Shown one piece after another: positions 22,007-30,356 of a DNA stretch of 64,000 bases (the first letter of the stretch is position 1; each line of letters opens with the position of its first letter). The DNA lies in the NCBI GenBank assembly GCA_019745565.1, contig JAIESW010000037.1:23952-87951 (forward strand). Reading direction: 5' to 3'. The stretch comes from Burkholderiales bacterium. Its GTDB lineage: Bacteria; Pseudomonadota; Gammaproteobacteria; Burkholderiales; Ga0077523. The position numbers were made by a program, and so were the translations under genes. The notes below the pieces were generated by a model. It worked only from the letters and a program-made list of their open reading frames with translations, ran no database searches and was not told the origin of the DNA.

Positions 22007-22018
22007 GGGGTTGAACCC
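22007..22018. promoter_or_regulatory. Short palindrome between the divergent meta-cleavage genes
   Basis: GGGGTTGAACCCC is an almost perfect inverted repeat (4-bp arms CCCC/GGGG with a TTGAA core) in the 152-base divergent space between the hydratase gene and the RidA-type gene. It may be an operator for both. No regulator gene is adjacent, so the assignment is tentative. Confidence 0.3.
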
Positions 22019-22050
22019 CGCGCACGAGTCAGTGAAGGAGAGGGAGGACG

Positions 22051-22437
22051 ATGAGTCGAGAACTGTTGAGATCCGACAAGCTGTACAAGCCGAGATATCG
22101 CTACACCCCCTGCGTCAAGGCCGGCCCGTTCTACTTCGTGTCGGGCATGATCGGCTTCGACCCGGCCAACGGGCAATTGGTGGGCGGCGGCCCCTTCTGC
22201 GAGACCCGGCAGATCTTGAAACTGCTGCAACTCGCGTTGCCCGACTGGGGACTCACGCTCGAACACCTGGTGCAGGTCCGCATCCTCACGACCCACATGG
22301 ATCAGTTCCCCGAGATCAATCGAGCGTGGGAAGAGGTTTTCAATACGGTCGATCCGCCGGCCCGCACGTCCGTCGGGGTTGCCGCCTTGCCTGCAGGGGC
22401 AGGGGTGGAGATGGAGTTCATTCTGTACAAGGAGTAG
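22051..22437 (+). CDS. RidA/YjgF family protein, possible 2-aminomuconate deaminase
   Basis: A 128-residue trimeric imine/enamine deaminase of the Rid superfamily. The key arginine is present as Arg105 in PPARTSVGV, and the last strand [11 protein letters not shown] fits the family. Beside a 4-oxalocrotonate decarboxylase and an oxopentenoate hydratase, the AmnD/NbaF function (2-aminomuconate to 4-oxalocrotonate) is a reasonable guess; a generic housekeeping RidA role remains possible. A strong GGAGGACG ribosome site precedes the ATG. Confidence 0.75.
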   Translation: MSRELLRSDKLYKPRYRYTPCVKAGPFYFVSGMIGFDPANGQLVGGGPFCETRQILKLLQLALPDWGLTLEHLVQVRILTTHMDQFPEINRAWEEVFNTVDPPARTSVGVAALPAGAGVEMEFILYKE

Positions 22438-22461
22438 TTTTTCGGTATGAATCTATGTTTG

Positions 22462-22493
22462 GACTTTTGGTTGATAAAAGTCTGATGTAAGAT
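22462..22493 (+). promoter_or_regulatory. Probable operator-promoter of the Xre-RES module
   Basis: An inverted repeat GACTTTT (22462-22468) / AAAAGTC (22476-22482) with a 7-base spacer lies in an AT-rich stretch just before the antitoxin gene. It is followed at once by a -10-like TAAGAT (22488-22493). Antitoxins of this class bind such palindromes to repress their own operon. The ATG of the antitoxin follows 8 bases after the -10 box, so the transcript may be leaderless or nearly so. Confidence 0.5.
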
Positions 22494-22500
22494 TCGTCCC

Positions 22501-22920
22501 ATGACGACTCCCGTCCGGCGCCACCGCAGTTCCCACACGCCCACCGTCGAGGAGATGGGTGCGGCCGGGTTGCGGGCCTTCGGTCGGATCGCCGGGGCCT
22601 GGGGGCTCTCCGTGGATGAACAGCTGCGCCTGCTGGGGGACCCGCCGCGGTCCACCTTCTTCGCCTGGCGCAAGGCGCCGGAGAAGGCGAAGCTCTCGCG
22701 CGACACGCTCGAGCGGCTGTCCAACATCCTCGGCATCTATCAGGCGCTGCAGATCCTGCTGCCGCAGCCGGAGGTGGCCGACGCCTGGGTCCGGCAACCC
22801 AATGGCGCACCGCCTTTCGGTGGCCGTCCGGCCCTGGAACGCATGCTGGCCGGCAACGTGAGCGACCTCAACCTGGTCCGGCGGTATCTCGACGCTGCGC
22901 GGGGCGGCGGTTGGTCATGA
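22501..22920 (+). CDS. Xre/MbcA/ParS-type antitoxin
   Basis: Antitoxin of 139 residues that should neutralise the adjacent RES toxin and repress the operon. The N-terminal half holds a helical Xre-like DNA-binding domain. The C-terminal half has the MbcA/ParS toxin-binding pattern (LSNILGIYQALQILLP, and WVRQPNGAPPFGGRPALERMLAG, quoted here as two separate segments around residues 75-120). The length is typical. The ATG at 22501 is the only reasonable start. A family A repeat separates it from the toxin gene. Confidence 0.88.
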   Translation: MTTPVRRHRSSHTPTVEEMGAAGLRAFGRIAGAWGLSVDEQLRLLGDPPRSTFFAWRKAPEKAKLSRDTLERLSNILGIYQALQILLPQPEVADAWVRQPNGAPPFGGRPALERMLAGNVSDLNLVRRYLDAARGGGWS

Positions 22921-22957
22921 GGGGTGGCATCCGGGTGCCTCCGGTTTGCGACGGGTT

Positions 22958-23052
22958 GCCCCCATCCCAACCTTCCCCCACGACTGCGTCGCGGGGGAAG
23001 GGGTGTACGACTCCCTCCCCCGGCTTTGCCGGGGGAGGGTTGGGGTGGGGGC
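22958..23052. repeat. Palindromic repeat family A, full copy (95 bp)
   Basis: Terminal inverted repeats GCCCCCATCCCAACC (22958-22972) and GGTTGGGGTGGGGGC (23038-23052) match at 14 of 15 positions. Two inner hairpins lie between them: TTCCCCC...GGGGGAA with an inner CGAC/GTCG, and a 12-bp stem CCCTCCCCCGGC / GCCGGGGGAGGG with a TTT loop. The element fills the space between antitoxin and toxin and is open in the toxin frame. Confidence 0.9.
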
Positions 23053-23083
23053 CTCAAATCGGCCCAGGTATCGAGCCGCCCGC

Positions 23084-23755
23084 GTGACGCCGTCGCCACG
23101 CCGGATCCATTGGGATCCGGCCTGCCGCATCGTGCCCACCCGATATCCGACGGTCTATCTGTTCGACCGCGTGGCGGGCCCGGACGATTTCGATGCGCTT
23201 TATGCACTGGAGTCCCTGACCAACGATCGTATCCGGGAGGAGTACGGTGCGCTGTCGCTGGTCGCCCCCGAGGATCGCGTGTTCGGACAGGGGAGCGGAC
23301 CGATCATGGCGGCCTTCACCCACCTGAATCCGCTCGGCAGCCGGTTTTCGGACGGCAGCTACGGCGTGTTCTATGCCGCGGACGACCGCGCGACGGCGAT
23401 CGCCGAAACACGCTACCACCACGCGCGCTTCCTCGAGGCCACCAACGTGCCGCCGATGTCGCTCGCGATGCGGCTGTACCACGTAACGATCGATGCGAAG
23501 CTGCACGATCTGCGCGGCGAAGCGGTCGATCCCGCGATCCACGATCCGGACAGCTACGTCGCGTCGCAGAAACTCGGCAGCCGTCTACGGCAGGAAGGTT
23601 CGGCCGGTGTCGTCTACCGCAGTGTGCGACGGGAAGGTGGACGTTGCGTCGGGCTGTTCAAGCCGAACGGCGCGCGTGATTGTCGGCATGCGGCGCATCT
23701 GTTGTACGTTTGGGACGGTGCCCGGTTCTCGGGCGTCTACGAGGAGGTTTCATGA
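23084..23755 (+). CDS. RES domain toxin (NAD-degrading family)
   Basis: Toxin of the RES family, whose characterised members destroy cellular NAD+ by phosphorolysis. About 223 residues remain if the GTG at 23084 is used; the family-like sequence begins at RRIHWDPACRIVPTRYP. Conserved stretches are GSRFSDGSYGVFYAA, ETRYHHARFL, and GVVYRSVRREGGRCVGLF. The reading frame continues upstream through the family A repeat, so the native start appears to have been displaced; no good ribosome site precedes the GTG. It overlaps the glycosylase gene by ATGA. Confidence 0.88.
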   Translation: MTPSPRRIHWDPACRIVPTRYPTVYLFDRVAGPDDFDALYALESLTNDRIREEYGALSLVAPEDRVFGQGSGPIMAAFTHLNPLGSRFSDGSYGVFYAADDRATAIAETRYHHARFLEATNVPPMSLAMRLYHVTIDAKLHDLRGEAVDPAIHDPDSYVASQKLGSRLRQEGSAGVVYRSVRREGGRCVGLFKPNGARDCRHAAHLLYVWDGARFSGVYEEVS

Positions 23756-24387
23756 CGCCGGGCCGTCACAACCAGGCGCTCGAGCAGGCCCTCGAGGTTC
23801 TCGCGCAGACCGATCCGCGCATGGCTCGGCTCATCGAAGCCCATGGGCCCTGCGGCATTGCGCCGTACTGGAAGCGCTCGCCCTACGAGAGCCTGGTGCG
23901 GGCCGTGTTGTTCCAGCAATTGCACGGCAACGCCGCGAAGGCGATTCTCGCGCGCTTCGTGGCGTTGTACCCCGATTCGCCCTTTCCGAAGCCGGAAGAG
24001 GTGCTGCGCGCCGATGACGCCACGCTGCGCGGCGTCGGGCTCTCGCGGCAGAAGTCCTCCTACATCCGGGCGATCGCGGCGGGTGCTCATGAAGGCGTCG
24101 TGCCGGTCCGTCGCAGTGCGCTTGCCCGGCTCGACGATGAGGCCATCATCGACCGGCTCACGTCCATCAAGGGTGTGGGGCGATGGACCGTGGAAATGCT
24201 GCTGATCTTCACCCTGGGTCGGCTCGATGTCCTGCCGGTGGGGGACTTCGGCGTGCGCAGCGGCTTCGACCGCATGACGCGTCGGCGCACACCGGTCACG
24301 CCGAAGCTGCTCGCGGACCACGGCAAGCGTTGGGCACCCTATCGCAGCGTGGCGGCGTGGTATCTGTGGCGGGCGGCGGACGGCTGA
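23752..24387 (+). CDS. DNA-3-methyladenine glycosylase II (AlkA-like, HhH-GPD)
   Basis: Base-excision repair glycosylase of 211 residues that removes alkylated purines. The helix-hairpin-helix GVGRWT lies at 141-146 and the catalytic aspartate is Asp165 in LPVGDFGVRSGF. It lacks the N-terminal domain of E. coli AlkA, as in the short bacterial form. The ATG at 23752 overlaps the toxin stop as ATGA, so the glycosylase is probably translated from the toxin-antitoxin mRNA. Confidence 0.9.
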   Translation: MTPGRHNQALEQALEVLAQTDPRMARLIEAHGPCGIAPYWKRSPYESLVRAVLFQQLHGNAAKAILARFVALYPDSPFPKPEEVLRADDATLRGVGLSRQKSSYIRAIAAGAHEGVVPVRRSALARLDDEAIIDRLTSIKGVGRWTVEMLLIFTLGRLDVLPVGDFGVRSGFDRMTRRRTPVTPKLLADHGKRWAPYRSVAAWYLWRAADG

Positions 24388-24424
24388 CTGCGCTATCGTT
24401 CGGCCACGTCTTCAGGAGTCGTCC

Positions 24425-25600
24425 ATGAACGCCCCCGCCAATCCGCCGCTCGACAGCCGCAGTTCGCCCTTCTTCACCCACGATCACGAGTTGCTGCGCG
24501 ACACGGTTCGGCGTTTCGTCGCCGAACGTGTTCTGCCCCATGGCGACGCGTGGGAAGAGCAGGGGTACGTGCCACGCGAGATCCTGCGCGAAATGGGCGA
24601 CCTCGGTCTGTTCGGCATCCGCTATGACCCGGAGTACGGCGGCAGCGGCCTCGATACGCTGTCGACCGTGGTGCTGGCCGAGGAGCTCGGCCGTTCCACC
24701 TATGGCGGTTTCGCCATCACGGTACTGGTGCACACCGACATGGCGAGCCCGCACCTGCAGCACGCGGGTTCCAAGGCGCAGATCGAGCGCTACATGCCGG
24801 ACATCATCGCTGGGCGGAAGATCACGGCGGTGGCGATGACCGAACCCGATGCCGGATCCGATCTCGCCTCGATGCGCACGACCGCGCGGCGCGACGGCGG
24901 CGAGTGGGTGCTGAACGGCACCAAGATGTTCATCACCAATGGTGTGTACGGCGACGTGTACTTCGTGGCGGCCAAGACGGGCGAGCCCGGACGCAACCAT
25001 CAGGTCTCGATGTTCATCGTCGAGAAGGGCGCTCCGGGCTTCAGCGTCGCGCGCCCCCTCAAGAAGCAGGGTTGGCTGTCGAGCGACACGGCGGAACTCG
25101 TGTTCGATCACTGCCGCATCCCCGCCGAGAACCTGCTGGGCGAGGAGAACCGCGGCTTCCACGCGTTGATGCGCAACCTGCAGAACGAACGCATCGTGCT
25201 CGGCGCCCAGGCCATGGGCGAGGCGGCCAAGGCGATCGAACTGACCCTCGACTGGCTGCGCAATCGCAAGGCGTTCGGCGCGAACCTGTGGGACAAGCAG
25301 GCGATCCGCCATCGCCTCGCGATGCGCGCTGCGCAGGTGGAAGCGGCGCAGGCGCTGATCTACAACACGGCCTGGCGCGACGCGCAGGGCCAGTCGGTCA
25401 CCAAGGAAGTGTCGATGATCAAGGCGCTCGCCGGCACGCTGGTGAACGAGGTGATGTACGACTGCCTGCAGTTCCACGGCGGCATGGGGTACATGCGCGA
25501 AAGTGCGATCGAACGCATGGCGCGCGACGCGCGCGTGCAGGCCATCGGCGGCGGTGCGACCGAGGTGATGCTGGAGGAAGTGGCAAAGCGAATGGTGTGA
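24425..25600 (+). CDS. Acyl-CoA dehydrogenase
   Basis: FAD flavoenzyme that introduces the alpha-beta double bond into an acyl-CoA. The 391 residues have the three classical parts: N-terminal helical domain, middle beta domain (AVAMTEPDAGSDLAS as the FAD-binding box) and C-terminal helices. The C-terminal box GYMRESAIERMARDARV contains the region of the catalytic glutamate. AGGAG stands 7 bases before the ATG. Chain-length specificity cannot be read from sequence; short- or branched-chain substrates are possible. It stands alone. Confidence 0.9.
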   Translation: MNAPANPPLDSRSSPFFTHDHELLRDTVRRFVAERVLPHGDAWEEQGYVPREILREMGDLGLFGIRYDPEYGGSGLDTLSTVVLAEELGRSTYGGFAITVLVHTDMASPHLQHAGSKAQIERYMPDIIAGRKITAVAMTEPDAGSDLASMRTTARRDGGEWVLNGTKMFITNGVYGDVYFVAAKTGEPGRNHQVSMFIVEKGAPGFSVARPLKKQGWLSSDTAELVFDHCRIPAENLLGEENRGFHALMRNLQNERIVLGAQAMGEAAKAIELTLDWLRNRKAFGANLWDKQAIRHRLAMRAAQVEAAQALIYNTAWRDAQGQSVTKEVSMIKALAGTLVNEVMYDCLQFHGGMGYMRESAIERMARDARVQAIGGGATEVMLEEVAKRMV

Positions 25601-25613
25601 ACGGCTGCGCCGT

Positions 25614-26426
25614 TCAACTCGTCACCCGAGTTGGGATGTTCCCCGCGCGCGCAACCTTGCGGAACACGTAGGACGGCGTCACGCCGAAGGTCGCGCGGAA
25701 CAGCCGTGCGAAGTGCGCCGAATCGGTGAAGCCCGCTTCCAGCGCGGCTTCGGTGAGGCTGCGTCCGGTCAGCGCAATGCGCATGGCGGCGCGCAGCCGG
25801 TTCCAGATGCGATAGCGCCGGAACGGGACGCCGATCTCCTCGCTGAACAGGTGCATGAAGCGCGAGGTCGACAAGCCTTGCGCCTTCGCCACCTGGCTTG
25901 CCGCGGTGAGATCGTCGGGGGCTAGATCCAGCTGTTCGATCACGCGCTTCAGGCGCACGTCCAGCCTCGGCGGTTCGTGCCGGCCACGTACGTGGTCGAT
26001 CAGTTGATCCAGCGCTTCGCCCGCGAATTCGAGGCTGGCGCGGTGCTCGTACAGTTCGCGGAAAGCGCCGATCTCCGGTCGCTGACCGACCAGCATGCCG
26101 TCATGGAAGTCCCACGACGCACCGAGGCCGGACAGCGACAAGCGGTCGGCGACGTGCGGTTCGGGATAGAACACCGCGAGCGGATCGCCGCCGAGATCGA
26201 GTGCGTGGCGCACGCCCGCAGGGATCACTGCCGCACGACAGGAGCGCCACTCGCCGCGCGGACCCCGCAACCGGAAGTTGCCGGCAACCCCGGCGATGAA
26301 CACGGGAGCCCCGTGGAGATGCCAGTCCACGTAGTCGAGCGTGCCGATGTACAGCGTCTTGCCATCGCCCACGCACAGCATCGCGTCGGCGGCAGCAGGT
26401 TCGTACAAGCGCTCCCGCACACTCAT
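25614..26426 (-). CDS. AraC family transcriptional regulator
   Basis: Regulator of 270 residues with an N-terminal cupin-like sensing domain (about 1-160) and a C-terminal AraC DNA-binding domain with two HTH motifs. The second HTH reads SLTEAALEAGFTDSAHFARLF. The ATG at 26426 has AAGGAG about 8 bases upstream. It is convergent with the acyl-CoA dehydrogenase and divergent from the MOSC gene. The gap contains an inverted repeat TGCGGT/ACCGCA (about 26479-26503). Control of the MOSC gene or of the dehydrogenase is possible. Confidence 0.88.
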   Translation of the reverse strand: MSVRERLYEPAAADAMLCVGDGKTLYIGTLDYVDWHLHGAPVFIAGVAGNFRLRGPRGEWRSCRAAVIPAGVRHALDLGGDPLAVFYPEPHVADRLSLSGLGASWDFHDGMLVGQRPEIGAFRELYEHRASLEFAGEALDQLIDHVRGRHEPPRLDVRLKRVIEQLDLAPDDLTAASQVAKAQGLSTSRFMHLFSEEIGVPFRRYRIWNRLRAAMRIALTGRSLTEAALEAGFTDSAHFARLFRATFGVTPSYVFRKVARAGNIPTRVTS

Positions 26427-26524
26427 TCCTAGACTCCTTCCCCGCATGTCCGGGGCGCTCGACGGCGCCGCTTCATTTGCGGTGACTGTAGGGCAAACCG
26501 CAGTGGCTCAACAAGGAGAACGCG

Positions 26525-27385
26525 ATGGCAGTGGTCGGCAGGATCAAGGAAATCTGGCGCTACCCGGTGAAGTCTATGGCGGGGCAGACGGTGCAGGAAG
26601 CGCGCGTGGCGCCGAACGGCATTCTCGGTGATCGCCTTTGGGCGACGCGTGCCGATGCGGTCCACGAGATCCAGGGGGCGAAGAAGTTTCCGGTGCTGAT
26701 GCAGTGCGAGGCGCGCCTTCGCGAGGAACCGCGCAACGGTGTAGTGCCGCCGGTCGACGTCACCTTTCCGGATGGGTCGGTGCTGGGCAGCGACCACCCG
26801 GGCATCCACGCGAAGCTCTCGACGCTGGCCGGAAATTCGCTCTCGCTCTGGCCGCTGCAACCGCCTTCGGACCTCGCCCACTACCGGCGCCGCCCGATGA
26901 ACGAGGCCGAGTTCGGTGCCGAGATGCAGGACATCTTCCAGCGCGAACCGGGCGAGCCGTTCCCCGCGCTCGAGCAGTTTCCCAAGGAGATCCTCGAGTT
27001 CACGTCGTTCCCCGGGATGTACTTCGACGTGACGCCGATCCATCTTTTGACCACAGCATCGCTCGAGCATCTGGCGAAGTTGAACCCGCAGGCGCAATGG
27101 GATGCCCGCCGGTTCCGCCCCAACTTCGTCATCGAGACTGCCGACGGCCAGGGCTTCGTCGAAAACGGCTGGGTCGGGAAGAACCTGCGCATCGGTGGCC
27201 TCACGTTGCATTGCCCCGGGCCGACACCGCGCTGCGGCATGACCACGCGGGCTCAGAAGGGGTTGCCGTTCGACAAGTCGGTATTGCGGACCATCGTCAA
27301 GGACGCGGATCAGAACGTGGGGTTGTATGCGGTGGTGGCGATGGAGGGCTGCGTCCGGGTCGGAGACGCGGTGGAACTGCAGTAG
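26525..27385 (+). CDS. MOSC domain protein (YcbX/mARC-like)
   Basis: A predicted molybdenum-cofactor sulfide-carrier type protein of 286 residues. An N-terminal MOSC beta-barrel (about residues 1-110, starting IWRYPVKSM) precedes the MOSC domain, whose conserved cysteine is Cys237 in PTPRCGMTTRAQ, the position that ligates Mo in mARC-like reductases. The ribosome site AAGGAG precedes the ATG by about 7 bases. An N-hydroxylated-compound reductase is the closest known activity; no ferredoxin domain is fused. Confidence 0.87.
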   Translation: MAVVGRIKEIWRYPVKSMAGQTVQEARVAPNGILGDRLWATRADAVHEIQGAKKFPVLMQCEARLREEPRNGVVPPVDVTFPDGSVLGSDHPGIHAKLSTLAGNSLSLWPLQPPSDLAHYRRRPMNEAEFGAEMQDIFQREPGEPFPALEQFPKEILEFTSFPGMYFDVTPIHLLTTASLEHLAKLNPQAQWDARRFRPNFVIETADGQGFVENGWVGKNLRIGGLTLHCPGPTPRCGMTTRAQKGLPFDKSVLRTIVKDADQNVGLYAVVAMEGCVRVGDAVELQ

Positions 27386-27408
27386 CGCCGCGTCTCCGAT
27401 TGCGGCCC

Positions 27409-27948
27409 TCATTCATCGAGCCAGTACTCTCCGGTCACATCGGCCTTGACGCCGTTTTCTCCCGGCGCCCGCACGACGTTGCCGCGCAACGTTCCGCGGA
27501 TGTTCTGGAAGCGGCCGGTACCGCCGGTGAAGGTCGCCACCACGGTGTACCGGAACACGGGTGCACCATCGGCGGCCTGGGACAGTTGTCCCACGGCCGA
27601 CTCCTTGGTGAAGAGGCGGTTGCCGTCCTCGAGCACGTACACCGCGTAGCTGCTGGCCGTGCCGTTGCCGTTGACGTAGTCGGAAGCGCCGCGTGTGTAA
27701 CTTTCCTTGACGCGCACGCCGCCGAAGGCGGCGTTCACGTTCTGGTAGTCCACCTTGCTTTCGAACACACGCAGCTTGTGGCCCGGGACATCGCCCACTT
27801 CGATCACCTGTTCCTGCAGGAACTTCGCACTGCCCTGCGGCAGCGTATAGGCGATCTTCTGGACGTTCTGGGCGCAGGCCTGCTGGGCAGCGATGGAAGC
27901 GAGTGCCGCGAGGACGATACGAGCGCTGAGAAAGGGACAGGACCTCAT
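27409..27948 (-). CDS. Secreted protein of unknown function (allene-oxide-cyclase-like barrel?)
   Basis: A 179-residue exported protein with a clear signal peptide (residues 1-27, cleaved after ACA-Q). The mature part is beta-rich. Its segment FTGGTGRFQNIRGTLRG resembles the sugar/oxylipin barrel proteins of the dirigent and allene oxide cyclase group, but this is only a pattern impression. It lies 26 bases behind the small membrane protein gene in the same direction, so both are likely one transcription unit controlled by the Xre-type gene. Confidence 0.6.
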   Translation of the reverse strand: MRSCPFLSARIVLAALASIAAQQACAQNVQKIAYTLPQGSAKFLQEQVIEVGDVPGHKLRVFESKVDYQNVNAAFGGVRVKESYTRGASDYVNGNGTASSYAVYVLEDGNRLFTKESAVGQLSQAADGAPVFRYTVVATFTGGTGRFQNIRGTLRGNVVRAPGENGVKADVTGEYWLDE

Positions 27949-27974
27949 GACGGGAATTCTCCGGATGGCGCGGA

Positions 27975-28400
27975 TCAGATCGCGCGCTGTTGCAGGGAGG
28001 CGAACACGCCGACCGCCAGTGCGATCGCGGCCACCATGGCGATGCCGAGCAGTGACAGGGCCCCATGCCACAGACCGAGGACGAGCACGGCCAGCGCGAC
28101 CGTGGCCCAGTTGGCGGCCACGATCCACGAACGGAACCGGCCGAGGACTCCGTTGGAACGGGCGACCATTACCGTGTCGAGCGCGAATACCAACAGGAAC
28201 AGGCCGAGGAAGCGCAACACCGACGACACGGCGATGCCGAGGATGGCCGGGTGATCCGGCAGAATCAGCGGCGCGATGGTCTTAGCGAAGGCGACCAGAC
28301 CCACCCCTACGACCGTGTCGGCGAAGGCGCCGACGTAGAAGGGCAGAGGCTTGCGCTCGATCAGGCGGGACAGGATGGACTGCGAGGATGAGACGGACAT
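27975..28400 (-). CDS. Small integral membrane protein, unknown function
   Basis: A 141-residue hydrophobic protein with about four predicted membrane helices (for example AVSSVLRFLGLFLLVFALDT). No known motif is recognised. The ATG at 28400 has GGAGAACAAC directly before it. The gene is divergent from an Xre regulator over a palindromic operator and is followed by the secreted-protein gene. The pair may be a stress-induced envelope unit; this is context only. Confidence 0.65.
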   Translation of the reverse strand: MSVSSSQSILSRLIERKPLPFYVGAFADTVVGVGLVAFAKTIAPLILPDHPAILGIAVSSVLRFLGLFLLVFALDTVMVARSNGVLGRFRSWIVAANWATVALAVLVLGLWHGALSLLGIAMVAAIALAVGVFASLQQRAI

Positions 28401-28463
28401 GTTGTTCTCCTGTGATGAGTTGGAACTGCGATGCCAGTTTCGAATTCCGATTGAATGCGGGCA

Positions 28464-28480
28464 ATTACCTTGGAGGTAAT
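28464..28480. promoter_or_regulatory. Palindromic operator ATTACCT-N3-AGGTAAT
   Basis: Perfect 7-bp arms ATTACCT (28464-28470) and AGGTAAT (28474-28480) with a 3-base spacer lie between the divergent membrane-protein and Xre genes. The site is 36 bases before the Xre start. Such short-spacer palindromes are typical of dimeric HTH regulators, so autoregulation plus control of the divergent pair is likely. Confidence 0.65.
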
Positions 28481-28515
28481 GGCACCGCCGCCATCGCCGG
28501 ATCGACAATCACGCC

Positions 28516-29346
28516 ATGAAGACGAACACAGCCAACGGAACCGATGCTTCCCCCGGATTCGGCCTGATGCTGCGTGAGTGGCGTCGGGTGCGAGGCACGA
28601 GCCAGCTCGACCTGTCGCTCACGTGTGGGGTCTCGCAACGGCATCTGAGCTTTCTCGAGTCCGGACGCAGCCGGCCGAGCCGTGAAACGGTCCTGCATCT
28701 CGCCGCGGCGCTCAACGTTCCGTTGCATCAGCAGAACGCGATGCTGCTGTCAGCCGGGTTCGCGCCGGTCTACGCGGAGCGGGCGATGGACGCCCCGGAC
28801 ATGCGGCCGATCGATCGTGCCATCGATCACCTGCTGCAGCGGCAGGAGCCATATCCGGCGCTGGTCATGGACGAAGCCCACAACATCGTGCGCGCCAACG
28901 CGCGCCTGGGGTCGTTGCTGGGCTTCCTGACAGGCATGACGCCGGAAGCTCTGCTCGGTCAGGGGCCCGTCAACGCTATCGAAGTGGTGCTGCGGCCGGA
29001 CGGACTGCGGCCGGTCGTCGAGAACTGGTCCGAAGTGGCCGCCTGGTCGGTCCGCCGCCTGCGGGCCGAAGCAATGGCGGATGGTCCCGCCAGCAAGGCC
29101 GCGCGGTTGCTGGACGCGGTGCTCAAACTACCCGACGTTGCTGCCATCGACCGCACGTTGCACCTGGAGCGGCATCTGCCGCCGACGCTGGTGGTGAAGT
29201 TCGTCCGGGGCGAGACGCGGTTGTCGTTGTTCTCGATCATCGCGACCATCGGAACGCCGCTCGACGTGTCGTTGCAGAACCTCAGGCTCGAGTTGTTCTT
29301 TCCGGCGGACGAGCAGACGGCGGAGTGGTTCTCGCGCGCTGACTGA
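28516..29346 (+). CDS. Xre family regulator with MmyB-like ligand domain
   Basis: Transcriptional regulator of 276 residues. The N-terminal Xre HTH covers about residues 14-72 (LDLSLTCGVSQRHLSFLESGRS). The remaining ~200 residues fit the MmyB-like ligand-binding domain (PALVMDEAHNIVRANARLGSLLGF). The family is thought to sense small lipids or other hydrophobic ligands. The gene is divergent from the membrane/secreted protein pair, which it probably controls. Confidence 0.88.
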   Translation: MKTNTANGTDASPGFGLMLREWRRVRGTSQLDLSLTCGVSQRHLSFLESGRSRPSRETVLHLAAALNVPLHQQNAMLLSAGFAPVYAERAMDAPDMRPIDRAIDHLLQRQEPYPALVMDEAHNIVRANARLGSLLGFLTGMTPEALLGQGPVNAIEVVLRPDGLRPVVENWSEVAAWSVRRLRAEAMADGPASKAARLLDAVLKLPDVAAIDRTLHLERHLPPTLVVKFVRGETRLSLFSIIATIGTPLDVSLQNLRLELFFPADEQTAEWFSRAD

Positions 29347-29357
29347 GTCGATCCGCT

Positions 29358-29397
29358 CCCTCCCCCAGCAAAGCTGGGGGAGGGTTGGGGAGGGGGC
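29358..29397. repeat. Half copy of palindromic repeat family A
   Basis: The stem CCCTCCCCCAGC / GCTGGGGGAGGG with an AAA loop and the right terminal part GGTTGGGGAGGGGGC match the right half of the full copies at 22958 and 42815. The left half is missing. It lies 11 bases after the Xre stop codon, between two convergent genes, and could serve as a bidirectional mRNA end even though no U-run follows. Confidence 0.85.
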
Positions 29398-29420
29398 TAG
29401 CGGCGCTTCCGACGAAACTA

Positions 29421-30356
29421 CTACCGGGGTGCCGCCGGCGCGAACCGCGGCGCTGTCACGGTGAACACATCGACTGAAGCCGGATCCACGTGCACCGGCA
29501 CCCAGGCGACCGTAGGCGATCCCGGCACCTGGATTCGCAGCAGGTTCCGGACGCCTTCGCGAGTCTTCGCGCGCCACCACGGCCGATCGAACTGGAAGCG
29601 GTGCGTGTCGCCGTGGACGAGTAACACCGGGCGGCCGTATGCGATGGTCTCGTCTTTCACGATGTCGAGGACGTCGGCGTACGGTCGAGCGAAGCGGCCG
29701 ATCCGTTCCAGGCGTGTATTAGCGTGAACGAACAGGACCACCGCCGGGGCGTTGCGATCACGTGCCAATGCGAAGCCTTCCTTCAGCCAGTACACGTTCG
29801 CGTCGTTCCGCACCGTGTACTCCGGCTTGGGATCCGTCCCGCTGCCGCGATTGTTTGACGAACCAATCATGTGCAGGCCGATGAACAGGATGCCTTTGTG
29901 CCACCACCGGACGTTCTCGGGACAACAGCCTTCGCGACCGATCGGCTGACGTTCGAGCGGCATGCGCTGCAGGCCCAGCGAGTCGGGACGATGGAAGAAC
30001 GTGTCGCGCAGCTTCGCAAGGCGCTCCTCCGGGACCCAGCTGCCGCTCATCACGCGATCGCAATCGGTCCAGTCGTTGTCGCCGGGAATCAGCACGAGCG
30101 GAACCGGAGTAGCGTCCAGCAGCTTGAGGCGGTCGGCGTACGTCGCGTCGTTGCAATCGCTGTGACCGCTCTTGATGTCGCCGATGTGGACCGCGAACGC
30201 GAGACCCTCGCGCCCGAAGGTGTCGAGCATCCGGCCCATGGCCTCGTGCTCGTTCCAGTTGTAGGGTGCGTCGCCCAGCGCGGCGAAGGTGAAGGGTTCC
30301 GCTTGTGCCAGGGCGAACCCTGCGAGCAGCACCGCGCCCGCAAGACTACGAAGCAT
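29421..30356 (-). CDS. Secreted metallophosphoesterase
   Basis: Exported phosphoesterase of 311 residues with a signal peptide (1-19). The calcineurin-like metal-binding motifs appear in order: [31 protein letters not shown] and VHGDTH. A paired-cysteine segment (GCCPEN) sits in the middle. The substrate is unknown. The gene overlaps the end of mutS by 11 bases, so it is probably expressed from the mutS transcript. Confidence 0.85.
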   Translation of the reverse strand: MLRSLAGAVLLAGFALAQAEPFTFAALGDAPYNWNEHEAMGRMLDTFGREGLAFAVHIGDIKSGHSDCNDATYADRLKLLDATPVPLVLIPGDNDWTDCDRVMSGSWVPEERLAKLRDTFFHRPDSLGLQRMPLERQPIGREGCCPENVRWWHKGILFIGLHMIGSSNNRGSGTDPKPEYTVRNDANVYWLKEGFALARDRNAPAVVLFVHANTRLERIGRFARPYADVLDIVKDETIAYGRPVLLVHGDTHRFQFDRPWWRAKTREGVRNLLRIQVPGSPTVAWVPVHVDPASVDVFTVTAPRFAPAAPR

